Of a stretch of DNA of 64,000 nt, positions 48,845 to 59,036 are shown in pieces (position 1 is the first letter of the stretch; each line of letters starts with the position of its first letter). The stretch is taken from positions 35,673,001 through 35,737,000 of the forward strand of contig NC_090291.1 in NCBI RefSeq assembly GCF_037392515.1, in the 5' to 3' direction. The position numbers and the translations under genes were made by a program. Source of the DNA: Haliotis asinina. Its lineage: Eukaryota; Mollusca; Gastropoda; Lepetellida; Haliotidae. The notes beneath the pieces are model-generated. The model saw only the letters and a list, made by a program, of their open reading frames with translations, had not been told where the DNA came from and did not search any database.

Positions 48845-49280
48845 CACTACTAGATATTTGTATAGCGCCGATATCCTCCCTCGATCATTAAATGACCATC
48901 ACAACGACGCAAAGAATTTTCAATCTCAACTTCCTGGGAATCATACAACTCTTGCAGCCTACCATGCGCACCGAGTTAATGTGGCTTTCCCATCCTTACG
49001 AGGTACCCATTCACAGATGGGTGGACTTGGGACAGATAGTCGCGGTACTTTACTGCACGTTGTTATACCCGCAACTAGGTGTTTGCACGTATTTGTGTGA
49101 CCACCATCTGATTATCTACCAACGGAATCGTGGGTTCTTTTAAGTGCACAGGGTTGTGTACCGCACACAAAGCTGACTCCAAGGTTTCTACACCCGGTCA
49201 CAGGTGGACTCGATCCCGACACTTCAAACTCACTGGATTAGTAGCCTGGCGCCTTTGACAGCTCACCCACCGCGTACCCG
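48845..49280 (-). repeat. tRNA-derived SINE, about 430 bp
   Basis: Read on the - strand it starts with a tRNA-like head: box A-like GGTGGGTGAGCTGTCAAAGG, then GGATCGAGTCC as box B. It continues through a long body containing GAATGGGTACCTCGTAAGGA and ends with GGCGCTATACAAATATCTAG. Heads, bodies and tails of this type are known from broadly distributed invertebrate SINEs with a conserved central domain. It lies in intron 1 of copy 6. Confidence 0.6.
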
Positions 49281-49569
49281 GCATGAGAAAGACCTTTGAT
49301 AAGAAATGTCATGTACTAGAGATAAGAGTACCTGTCCAGATTTGCGATGCCAATACCGATCACTAATAGAAACAGCTCTAATAGACGGAAGTATGGTCAT
49401 CGTGGTGCTATTGAAATCAGCCTCACAGACGTCCCCAGCCCCAACCCCAAACCCCCATCCGTAACCCCACCCCCACCCTGGTTTATCATGCATGCACGTA
49501 TTGTTGTAACCACTGCTGGTTATAAGACTGCACAAAAGTTGGGTCTGTCACTCGTTGTTCATTAACGTT

Positions 49570-49805
49570 TAACTCAAATTGAAAGAAATCAGGCTATCTG
49601 ACGGTTGGAAGCAGGGATGTCTGTCCAAAATGTTGCCCGTTATTTATTTATTATATATTTATTTATTTATATTGCACGTAACCACGATTTACCGTCTCCA
49701 GCATCGATACATTGATACACAGACCATAGATGACCTTCCTCGGAGCGGTCGTCCAAGGGTCAGCACATTTCCCGTCAACACAAGCGAGATCCGTTCTTGT
49801 CAACC
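49570..49805 (+). mobile_element. Tc1-like transposase N-terminal fragment
   Basis: Encodes a helix-turn-helix and linker: HVTTIYRLQHRYIDTQTIDD and PRSGRPRVSTF, the standard Tc1 N-terminal pattern. A TTATTTATTTATT low-complexity stretch (about 49640-49675) interrupts it. Nothing of the catalytic domain follows. Confidence 0.65.
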
Positions 49806-50090
49806 CCTTTACCTTTCGAAAACTTAATAATGTCATCAGTCCTGGTAGCCAGTGAAATGCCTTGACTCAGTTTTTTGTCTGTCTGACCCTGTTCGTATTT
49901 CTTTTATTTAATATTGCAAATTACATACATATGTTCTTTATACTTGACTTGCGTTATTTCTGTGTGAATATATTATACTTTTTCCCCATGAAGAAACTGC
50001 ATTGTCAAAGTATTATCTCAATTGATAAGTACGATAACAATGTCAAAGGTACATATAAACTTTAATAGATCGATCATGAGACCATAACAA
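49806..50090. other. Intron 1 of copy 6, right part, no recognised feature
   Basis: AT-rich sequence between two Tc1-like fragments, without recognisable coding or repeat content. Confidence 0.4.
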
Positions 50091-50269
50091 GTCGGGAGAA
50101 TTTCATTTGAAAAGTCAATCACAATGACGTCACGAGTCCACAAGCCTGTCAAGGGTCAAACGACCATGTCACAAGCTCAATAACGGGTATGTCCACCATC
50201 GGCATTGAGAACAGCAGTGCATCGAGAACGCAGCCTATAAAACGTGCAAGGGAGGCTTGTGGGATGTCA
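50091..50269 (-). mobile_element. Tc1-like transposase C-terminal fragment abutting exon 2
   Basis: On the - strand 50266-50177 encodes DIPQASLARFIG and then, after a small length change, RSRCTAVLNADGGHTRY and a stop, the characteristic end of a Tc1 transposase. Its upstream part is cut off exactly where exon 2 of P450 copy 6 begins, so one deletion removed both the rest of the element and the first 192 nt of the exon. Confidence 0.72.
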
Positions 50270-50904
50270 TGTCCAATGTCATCTCTTCTATTGTTTTCGG
50301 AAAACGATTTGAATATAGTGACCCTCTTTTTATTACTTTTTTAAAGGGCATGGAGGACACTTTTGCCAACGTCGGAGCGGCTGCAGTGCTGAATGTGCTG
50401 CCTATTGTGCGCTTTCTGCCAGGGGATCTATTCAAGTTTAAGAAAACAATGGCGAATGTCAAGAAAGTCGAATCACTGCTACTGGACCCTATGGTAGAGG
50501 AACACGTGAAGAATCACGACGATGACAACGTGGACGACTTCATCCACGCTTACGTCAAGGAAATGAGACTTCGAAAACACAAAGAAGATACGACCTTAGA
50601 CTGTAAGCATACCGATTTTGTCACTCCCTTTTGACATCCGTTATGCTCTTGGAAGACAAACCGTATATATGCAGTTCGCGTATAACTGGTGATGTCTTTA
50701 CAGAGTGAGTGTAAGTAGTTATAGAGGTAACAGAGGAAAGAAAGACACCAACTTCATGCACATCTCTCATGGTGTTTCCATGTGCAACGATGGGGAAAAG
50801 ACACTTCACATAGATTAGAGAACCTTTATTTGATAACGTTCGTTATGTTTATTTCTGGATCAAAGGGGTGAAATTAAATTTATCCCTGGTGCCGTCTGTT
50901 GGTG

Positions 50905-50960
50905 GGAGGGTGAGTGAGTGAGTTTTTTGTTTTGCCGCTTTTAGCAATATTTCATCTCGT
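50905..50960 (-). repeat. SINE-like repeat tail fragment in intron 2 of copy 6
   Basis: (GTGA)n followed by TTGCCGCTTTTAGCAATATT. This is a different position from the intron 2 element of copies 1-5, which copy 6 lacks. Confidence 0.5.
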
Positions 50961-51881
50961 ACACACGTTGGGAGTCGAAATATTATCGAACAGATTACTT
51001 GTTTCAGTGGAGAACCTGCAAAGGGTTATAGCAGACCTATTCGTGGCCGGGACAGAAACCACGGCTACTACAATTCGATGGACCATGGTCTACTTACTCC
51101 ACAACCCGGAAATACAGGAAAGGTGTTTCCGAGAGATCCAGGAAAACGTCGGCCAGAGTAGGCGTCCCTCCATGAAGGACAAGGTCAACCTGCCCTACAT
51201 GGAGGCAACCATTATGGAAGTGTTGAGAAGAGCTGATATCGCACCTACAGCTCTTCCTCACACCGTTCCCCACGATATCCAGTTCAGGGGCTTCACCTTT
51301 CCAAAAGGTGTTCAAGTCATCGTGATGCTTGACTCCGTCCTACAAGACCCGGATGTGTGGGGTGACCCAGACAACTTCCGACCTGACCGTTTCCTTGACG
51401 ACAGTGGCAAGATTGTAAAGAAGGATGAGTTCATTCCCTTCTCTCTGGGTGAGTTAAGTTGCTGGGGGAAAAACAGCAACAAATGACAACCAAATGTCAT
51501 TCATGCATAATAAATCTGGTTTTCAAATACACACACATATATACATACAGTGTCGAGTAAAAGGAATATATGAAAGATACTAACGGGAGTAGGTTTTGTA
51601 TTTCCTGACAAAAAGCATGTGGGAGATTTAAATTCTCATGTTTGAAATGTTTCAGGTCGAAGGGTGTGTCTGGGCGAGTCGATGGCCCGGATGGAGTTAT
51701 TCCTCTTCCTGACCACCATGATCCAAAGGTTCAAATTTGTCCCTGTGGATGGACAGATGCCTTCGTTGGATGGTGTCATGGGCTTGTCGTATTCTCCAAG
51801 ACCATTCGTCATGAAAGCCATTCCAAGAGTTTGATCTCTTAATGTGCTTGAGCAAGGGAGTGTGAGAGAGTACAAAATAAA

Positions 51882-52454
51882 AGAGAGAGGGCGAATTGCC
51901 TTTCCATATTATACCTATGTTCGAAATTGAACTGCGTCTCCTAGCTCACTCCTCTCGTTACTCAATGTTAGAAACAGCTTATAGCCGTAGTGTATCCACT
52001 CTATGTGACAGTTGAGCTTGGCATTAGTCTGGAAGAATGTGTGATGTATGCTTATCATATCCATGACAAATCTTATTTTAATGCATATTGAATCTTACAT
52101 TGCTTGTTTTAACTACAGGGTATCTCTATCGTGCGACGACAAAAAGCTGTTGTTTCTTAACCTCATTAGAATGACCTTTATATACACAGGGTTAGACATA
52201 GTCGACATTTCCATTTGTACGCATTGGTAAAATAAACATACATACAACCATTCATTCCAATAGTAGCCAAGAACGGTTGTTTGGGGATAGAAGTTTTCAG
52301 CCGCCTGAGTCAACCACAGGATCACATGTCCACAACTCACAATCAGTCAGGTTCGATTACCAGTTTTTGGTCATCGTCTCCCAATGAAGTGGGTTGTTGC
52401 TCTTGCTCTCAGTCACTTGTTTGTCTGGGTTTAGGGGTGAGTTGCCTTTGGCTT
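51882..52454. other. Downstream of the array, no recognised feature
   Basis: No coding similarity, RNA gene or repeat recognised. Confidence 0.45.
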
Positions 52455-52718
52455 AAGCATGCGTCACAGTGTATGTGTAAGCATGCGTCACAGTGTATGT
52501 GTAAGCATGCGTCACAGTGTATGTGTAAGCATGCGTCACAGTGTATGTGTAAGCATGCGTCACAGTGTATGTGTAAGCATGCGTTACAGTGTATGTGTAA
52601 GCATGCGTCACAGTGTATGTGTAAGCATGCGTCACAGTGTATGTGTAAGCATGCGTCACAGTGTATGTGTAAGCATGCGTCACAGTGTATGTGTAAGCAT
52701 GCGTCACAGTATATGTGT
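52455..52718 (+). repeat. 24-bp tandem repeat, 11 copies
   Basis: Eleven uninterrupted 24-bp units, each containing GCATGCGTCAC and AGTGTATGTGT. Only units 6 and 11 carry a base change (CGTTAC, AGTATAT). Because 24 is a multiple of 3 the array is open in several frames on both strands, which creates repeat-protein-like frames that are not genes. Confidence 0.95.
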
Positions 52719-53611
52719 TTGTGGATGATGATGAATATTTTTGCCAATCTGGAAAAGCATAATTACGATGCATTCTTTTCGGTGCTTTTCAGGATTCAAA
52801 TTAGAATAGATCTTCAAGTATCTATGCTTGTCGTAGACGGCAACTAACGTGTGGCCATTAGCCGGCCCATTTGGGTGATGGCATTGGTAGCTCTGCTCTT
52901 CACGTTCAATCAACTACGGCTCGTTTGAACTTGGGTTCATTATTGACAATCGTCACATGTATCGGTGCAATTATGCTCTTTCTTGCTGTGCCAGCCATAA
53001 CAACTGAACCATAAATTACAACATACAGCAATGAAAACATCGACTCAGTCTAAGTAAACATGTTCTCAGTATTATTCGTTACACTCCTGTACTGAATCTT
53101 ACAAACCCCACTAGGAGGTCGCGTCAGGTAACCTAGGACCGTACATTCAAATGCAACACCGCCGAGCGGATTTAACCAATCACACAACAGCTACTGTTAC
53201 GGGCTCGGTGGGAGTAACAAAATTCCCTGATCACTGACACTGATCTCTCAACGAACGAAAATTCACATAAACATCAGACATTTGACCTTCTATATATACA
53301 CTTTTGGGTTTCTGCCGACATGGTTACCATTAGCCAATATTTCCGCAAGGTGACGTCTTTGAATATTACCAATACCACATTGCCATCGACATTTTGCTTA
53401 CTGTGCTGGCGAGCTCCATGTGTGGATGCGATCGCACGGAAAATAGCAGTGGGAATCGTCCGGGTGCAAACGTTCAAAAAGTAAGTACGAATGTCAACTT
53501 TCGAGATTTGGTAAGCTGTGTTATCACTGGTTTGTCTGAAAGGTTTCCTGACGACACTGGGGTTCAGTATAGAAGTGTAACGAATAATATTGCAACAAAG
53601 TTTACACAGAC
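52719..53611. other. No gene; one SINE-like head fragment
   Basis: About 52790-52865 holds a decayed repeat head (GGATTCAAATTAGAATAG, GCTTGTCGTAGACGGCAACTAACG), also seen at 60088-60150. The rest is not recognised. Confidence 0.4.
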
Positions 53612-53633
53612 CAAAGACGTATATACGTCTTTG
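53612..53633. repeat. 22-bp perfect palindrome
   Basis: CAAAGACGTAT followed directly by its reverse complement. No element ends or genes are attached to it. Confidence 0.7.
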
Positions 53634-53699
53634 TTTAGATTGACATCGACTGAAACTCTAACGTTGTTGAGCACTGAAAACAAAATGGCGGCTGGTAGT

Positions 53700-54815
53700 T
53701 TCGGATGACTCATGCCACAAAAACTGATGTACAAGCAACAACTTGATGTCACTGTGTCACAGACGTTTCATAGTTCATTCACATTGTCATTCAATATATT
53801 AGAATAAATATGTACGACTCAGGGGCGGAATTCATAAGGCGTCTAGGACTTTTTTTATTTTTTTTACTTAAAGGTCACATGCAAGCAAAAAAAATAAACA
53901 TAATTAAAACACAGTTATCACTTATTCATGATACATAAATGCATTACTGATTAAGAAAAAACAAAGTACAAAATTCAATCAAAAGTGCAATATTTTGTAC
54001 GTGGGTTTACCTCCCTCGAAACGAAGCAGCCGCGATTCCGAACCAAGTCAGAGCCGGTGGGTGTGCACTCAAGTGTGACGAAATCTTAGCCGGCTCTCGT
54101 TTATGGCTTATAACCCCGATATGTGTCAATTTCAAAATGCATTTGGTCAGTGATTGAAGTTGTCCATTATATATTGTCATTAACAGACAGGCAGGCAGTT
54201 ATATAGGTGTCAATAAACCAGATACTGAGTTTTATCTGTGACAGAGTCCGTTTATCACAATCAACATGTCTTTGTTTATGTAACGAGTAGATTATTTACT
54301 TGTTTGTGTACACAACTAAGATGAGACTACTGCTCACGACCTCATACTCGTTTCAAGCTCCGCGAACCTACTCACTGCGCATACGTTATGAGCGCAGAGC
54401 AGCACAGCTGTAGAAACCAGTGAATCGTTTGAACTCCGATTTCGCGGGCTTTCTTTCTGGCGGGTCTCTAATCTGTGGCGGGGTTCCTAATCCGTGACAA
54501 GTTTGATTGTCCGATTGTTACATAATCGCTAACCGCTGGTGATGTTATTCAACACCAGCCGTTCGTGACGGTAGTATTCTCAGGAAAATCTTCAAAACTA
54601 AGAAAATGGAACCAAATCATCCCACCCGGTAATCGACTAATTTGCTGTGAATATGTTATTTTAGTTTTGCCCCGCTCTTAGCAATATTCTAGCAATATCA
54701 AGACGCAGATACCAGAAATTGGATTCACGTCGGTCTTCAGCTTGATCGCTTTTCTTCCCAAGTCGGTCATTGTCAGTTTTCACCTTCTGATGATAGTCAC
54801 GAGTATGTTCACGAG
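53700..54815. other. No recognised feature
   Basis: AT-rich, with A-rich runs near 53855-53960 and one SINE-like core fragment near 54655-54705. No open frame is convincing. Confidence 0.4.
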
Positions 54816-54819
54816 GGAG

Positions 54820-55030
54820 TGGGTGAATTCCGTTTCATGGCGCACTCAGCAATACTCCAGCTATACGGCTGTAAATAACTGAACCTGGACCAGACAAATA
54901 AGTGATCAATACCATGAACATGGATCTACGAGCCTGGGATACAGTGACATGTGCCAAAAAAGTCAGTGAGTCTGACAGCCCGATCTTGTTAGTCGCCTTT
55001 CTGCGACAAGCATGGGTTACTGAAGACCTT
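54820..55030 (-). repeat. Mollusc SINE-like repeat
   Basis: Reverse-orientation copy with GGCGCACTCAGCAATACTCC, GGCTGTAAATAACTGAACCT and AGTCGCCTTTCTGCGACAAGC, ending at the Tc1-like fragment. Confidence 0.65.
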
Positions 55031-55520
55031 CCCTGTCCAATACGTTTTCTATCGGATTCATGTCGGGAGAACATACTGACGATGTTAGCGTTATGCAAAT
55101 ACTCTTGCTTTTTAGGCTTAGCGTTATATTGTTGGTAGACAATGCCCCGCGGTTGTTCCTGGTTAAATGGCAAAACAACTGGCCGCAAAGTTTCATCACT
55201 GTATATTCGAACATTCTGGTAGTCATGCATAATCACAAGTCTCGTTTAGAGATCGCCGCAGATCCCCCATCCTTCACCATCACGTGACTGGCTCCAAACA
55301 GTCGGACTTCCTGAACTCCCTACGGCGGTGTCGTCATTCAGTCGTCATTATTGTACAAGCAAAACCCACTCTCGTCGATGAAAATTACATATCGCCAACG
55401 TCGAGCTCGCCTGGAACGATTTCTCAGATAAATTGTTCGGATGTGGCGATCATCACCAGGCGTTGTCAGTTGTTGGCGATCTGCAGCCGGGTTGTATATT
55501 GTACTGTCCAAATAGTGCTA
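55031..55520 (-). mobile_element. Tc1-like transposon remnant
   Basis: On the - strand, from 55500 downward, it encodes QQLTTPGDDRHIRTIYLRNR and then RRWRYVIFIDESGFCLYNND, with the first catalytic Asp in FIDES. Further on come LNQEQPRGIVYQQYNA and, in another frame, SPDMNPIENVLD around the third acidic residue. At least one frameshift and an internal loss separate these pieces, so the element is dead. Confidence 0.75.
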
Positions 55521-55619
55521 TTAGTATTAATTTCTCATGCTAGTTTTAAATTCTTACTGTGATATTTTAGCTGTTTTACTGTCCTTCGTCCACAGTTTTT
55601 TCATAATATCCATATATTT

Positions 55620-55705
55620 AAGTATGTTCTTGTCACGATATGACTGCAATATTGCCATTGTGACGTTAAATATTAACTCACTCACTCACTCACTCACCGG
55701 GTGTT
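55620..55705 (+). repeat. LINE/SINE 3' tail
   Basis: TCTTGTCACGATATGACTGC, then GACGTTAAATATTAACTCAC and further CTCA units: the same 3' end as the LINE fragments at 10226 and 57660. Confidence 0.7.
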
Positions 55706-57329
55706 GTCACACGTAATCGACCCCTCGAAGGTCTATTGCCTGTTTGTCTGATGACAATTGTTCGGGTGCAGTCGAAAGTTGCTTAACCCCATGTTAAAAT
55801 TAGGTCATTCTGACAGCTTTTTCTCTTTCGATTTGCCTCAAACGTGGCATCTTCTTTTCACCACTGTGTTGCTCACGAGTTGCGTTTCACGTGCATTTCG
55901 GGTTACGTCAGACAATGTTTTCTGGGTTTTGGGCGACGTTTAGGCGAATCATTAACTTGTTTCGCCGTTGGCTCCCGGAAAAGATGAATCTGTACGTGTG
56001 TGACATGGCCCAGTATAGGTTTACCACTTCAGATATTTTTGTGAATTTTTATGGAATAGTTTGCTATGTATCGGTTTGATCACAAGTTTCTGTCATATTT
56101 TCGCGTAAAACATTTACACAACAATTAGATATCCCCATGGGCACACTTTTCTGAGCGAGATACACTCACCTGATGTTATCACTATTTATAGTGATTCACA
56201 AACAGATGAAAGAACGAATCTCATGATGTCGGTCACTCCAGACTCTGTCATTTACAGACCGCCGTTATGAGCAGTAATATTGCTAAGTGCGGCATTAAAC
56301 AAAGAACCACATGCTCACCTTATAGCCGACTCTTTTTTTAGCAGACATTTCGTTCCGATGTGGAAATGATTTCGTCGCTTTTATCAACATCTTGTGTCAC
56401 TGTTTAACGAAAATTTGGCTGTGTTTGATTCATGGATGAGCGTCACCATCACACCAACAAGTCCTCTCCATGACATCAAATATTTCATTTCCATACATCC
56501 AATTTTCTCTACTTCCCACACCACGAGTCCTTTATACTAAACTTTTGTCTTGTGAAAACTGACAATTAACCTCCATGTTTTGTTAGTGGTGTTTTTGTCG
56601 TCACGTGTACAGTTATTAAAATACAGCTTAAGCAGACAGACTTCCAGTACCAAACAGAACATGCTCAGAACTGAAGTGATCCCTGTACAAATGGCACTTC
56701 ATTCAAGTCGTACACGTACAGTTATTTGCAAGTGCCATTGGATTTACTATGACTCGCCGCCGATGGTGTTCCGCACGATAATGCCGGATAACGCTATTAC
56801 CAACAGATCTGGTATCTGCTATCGGAAGGGGAACTGATTATCTGTGTAGAAAGAACATTGGTGATCATGGGTGCGAGAGTATCACGTACTCTCTATGCCA
56901 GATGGAATCGACCCTTCACTGGCGTTGTGTAACCCGGTTATCTTCTTCCGTTTGATTTACTATCGCCGTGTAATTATGTTAACCCCTAACTCATCGATAA
57001 GAGTATTGGTCTCCACGTCAAGCCAGGCCTGATACAACACATGTGTTCCTCTTTGTGAGGCCATGTACAGAGACTCCATCACAACGCGATCACGTGTCAG
57101 ATCCGAGTGTGATCGAGGGGTTATTGATAGGCATTGTCCCATGTGATGTCTTCATCCATGTAGAAACAGTTGTGTTCCTTAAAGGAATTGGTCCGAGTAG
57201 TCTGCGAGTGTTTACTTTGATGTTCGTAACCGTGGACGATGTAATCTTGTCCATCAGATGAACATGCCTAACATTTCCGATTTCGATGGCCATACATAAC
57301 AATTACAGGTAGATACCGGACGTGGAAAT
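55706..57329. other. No gene; one SINE-like core fragment
   Basis: A short SINE-like piece lies at about 56225-56312 (ACAGACCGCCGTTATGAGC, then GTGCGGCATTAAAC). The remaining sequence shows nothing I recognise. Confidence 0.4.
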
Positions 57330-57718
57330 AATATAGCTAAACAAGACAGGATTTGCAAATTTCGCAACTTAAATGTTAAAGAAGATGAATTCTGTGTTAT
57401 TTTAAAATGTACAATGTATAATGAAATTAGAGAATATATTCCACAGAAATACATTAAGAATTGTAATCCTGTAATGTTTTGCAAACATATGTCTGACAGT
57501 AATACCGAAACTGTGTGAAACGTCTGTAAGTTTTGAAAACGCCATTTCTATTAGATACGAAAAGATGGATGAAAAATGTAAACCGTACATGCCAAACATG
57601 TTGAATTTGAATTACCAATGTATATATGTACGACATTATGTTCATTTGCTTATGCACGTCACCATTTGGCTGAGATATTGCCGATGTGACGTTAAATATT
57701 AACTCACTCACTCATTTG
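57330..57718 (+). mobile_element. LINE 3' end (ORF2 C-terminus and tail)
   Basis: 57343-57519 encodes a zinc-knuckle-like LINE ORF2 end: DRICKFRNLNVKEDEFC, LKCTMYNEIREYIPQKYI and FCKHMSDSNTETV. A second frame continues with NAISIRYEKMDEKC. It ends in CACGTCACCATTTGGCTGAG, GACGTTAAATATTAACTCAC and CTCA repeats. It carries stops and a frameshift and is 5'-truncated, typical of dead LINE insertions. Confidence 0.7.
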
Positions 57719-57867
57719 CATATGGGCCTGATGCCGTGAATACAATAAACTGAATTGAATTGATGACCATCTTCAATCAAGAATTATAGAGAGAAAACAT
57801 GAGAACAGCACGTTATGTCACGTTACATCGCCGCAAAAGTGTAAACTGTAAACATTACAGGACCCTA

Positions 57868-58085
57868 ACCCACGAAGAGCCGAGTTAGAACTGGCCTTCA
57901 GTAAACCACCCTTGTCGTAAGAATCCAGTAACGGGATCGGGTGGTCAGGCTCGCTGACTTGGTTGACACGTGCCATCGGTTCCCAATTGCGCTGATCGAT
58001 GCTCATGCACGTGTTGATCACTGGATTGTCTGGTCCAGACTCGATTTTCAGACCATATAGTTCTGAGAGTGTCAACAACCAAACC
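57868..58085 (+). repeat. Mollusc SINE-like repeat, partial
   Basis: Head (CCCACGAAGAGCCGAG), middle (GGGATCGGGTGGTCAGGCTC, TTGGTTGACACGTGCC) and part of the core (GTCTGGTCCAGACTCGAT) are present; the tail is lost. Confidence 0.65.
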
Positions 58086-58872
58086 CAAAACGCCTGGACC
58101 TAGACATAGTTAGCCTTTCACGTGAAACCGTCTACTTCCAGGTGACTGCAGATGTGAAATGTCGATTTGACAAATAGATTTTGCAGCAATATGTCCTTCT
58201 CCCCATAAAATGCCACGAAGGGCAGACTGACTGGAAATAAGGACCCAGTAGCACGGCCGATTCCACTTTCAGCAATATGAGCCAAAGTTAAAATCTTTCG
58301 TTTTGTCCAAACGCTTATTAAGAGGAACTAAATCCGTGTAATCACTTGAACTTAAGGGCAAACATTTTGCATATTGATTATTGATTATTATTTTCAGAAA
58401 TACCTTGACTGTGGTTACATTTTCCATGTTTGGAAACAAATTATGTGTCTCAAACAATTACAGCCACTGGTGACGTGAAACTGATTATCGTGGTGTTTTT
58501 GGCAGAGGTGATGTTTCTTGCGTCGGTGACCATGACGTTCGCTTTGCTTGTGACAAGGATGGCGGAGGCCTTCATCTTTATGAGATGTCACTGATCGTTT
58601 TGGAAATTATATAGTTACTTACTGTAATTTCCTCCAGCGACCCGGTTTGAATAATCGCTTAGTTGGTCACCGGTAGTTTGCAATATGGCGGATTTAGAGG
58701 TGGATTACACTATTTCGTTTTGTAACTATATATTCTTGTTTGTACTTATAGGACACCTTTCAGAGCAAACATTAATGTTTAATCATAAACTTTCTCTGAC
58801 CCATGTCGCCCTTCTCCCACATCAAGTTGGCATGCGGCGATATAACAAATATGGTTCAAACATTACGAGACT
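58086..58872. other. No recognised feature
   Basis: No supported gene. A 65-codon frame at 58685 starts with a good ATG context but has no recognisable domain. Confidence 0.4.
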
Positions 58873-59036
58873 GGTGGGGTAGCCTAGTGGTTAAAGCGTC
58901 AGCTCGTCATGCTGAAGACGCATGATCTATTCCCTACATGGATACAATGTGTAAAGTCCATTTGTGTTGTCCACAGCCGTGATATTACAGCAATATTGTT
59001 AAAAACAATGTAAAAGTAAAAAATCTCACTCACTCG
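58873..59036 (+). repeat. tRNA-derived SINE with CTCA tail
   Basis: The head is tRNA-like: box A TAGCCTAGTGG (58880-58890), followed by TTAAAGCGTCAGCTCGTCAT and a weakened box B in GATCTATTCCC. A unique part with ACAATGTGTAAAGTCCATTT follows. The 3' part GCCGTGATATTACAGCAATA and the final CTCACTCACTC match the tail of the local LINEs, which would explain its mobilisation. Confidence 0.75.

Larger units (their letters stand above)
47088..51834 (+). pseudogene. Cytochrome P450 (CYP2 clan), array copy 6, exon 2 truncated
   Basis: Exon 1 (47088-47424, type B, MVDIFAFSPTTVFLCVAVLI, donor GTAGGT), a partial exon 2 (50270-50602), exon 3 (51008-51448) and exon 4 (51656-51834, ending TGA). The first 192 nt of exon 2, coding residues 113 to about 176 with the C-helix Trp/Arg, are missing, and the break abuts the antisense C-terminal coding end of a Tc1-like element with no splice acceptor. 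Exon 2 is also one codon shorter than in its sisters (RKHKEDTTLD). Exons 3 and 4 are open with AGTETT, EVLRR, PDNFRPDRF and FSLGRRVCLG, so the damage is recent or the exons are still used. AATAAA at 51876-51881 is a good polyadenylation signal 42 bp past the stop. Copy 6 is the most diverged member and ends the array. Confidence 0.85.

Noticed and set aside
52281-52847. 188-codon open frame of KHASQCMC octapeptide repeats
   Set aside because: It is the 24-bp minisatellite read in frame; the opposite strand and other frames are equally open, and the flanks have no coding similarity.
53394-53708. 104-codon open frame next to an ATGGCGGC sequence, considered as a gene start
   Set aside because: No domain, signal or splice context that I can recognise; composition like the surrounding non-coding DNA.
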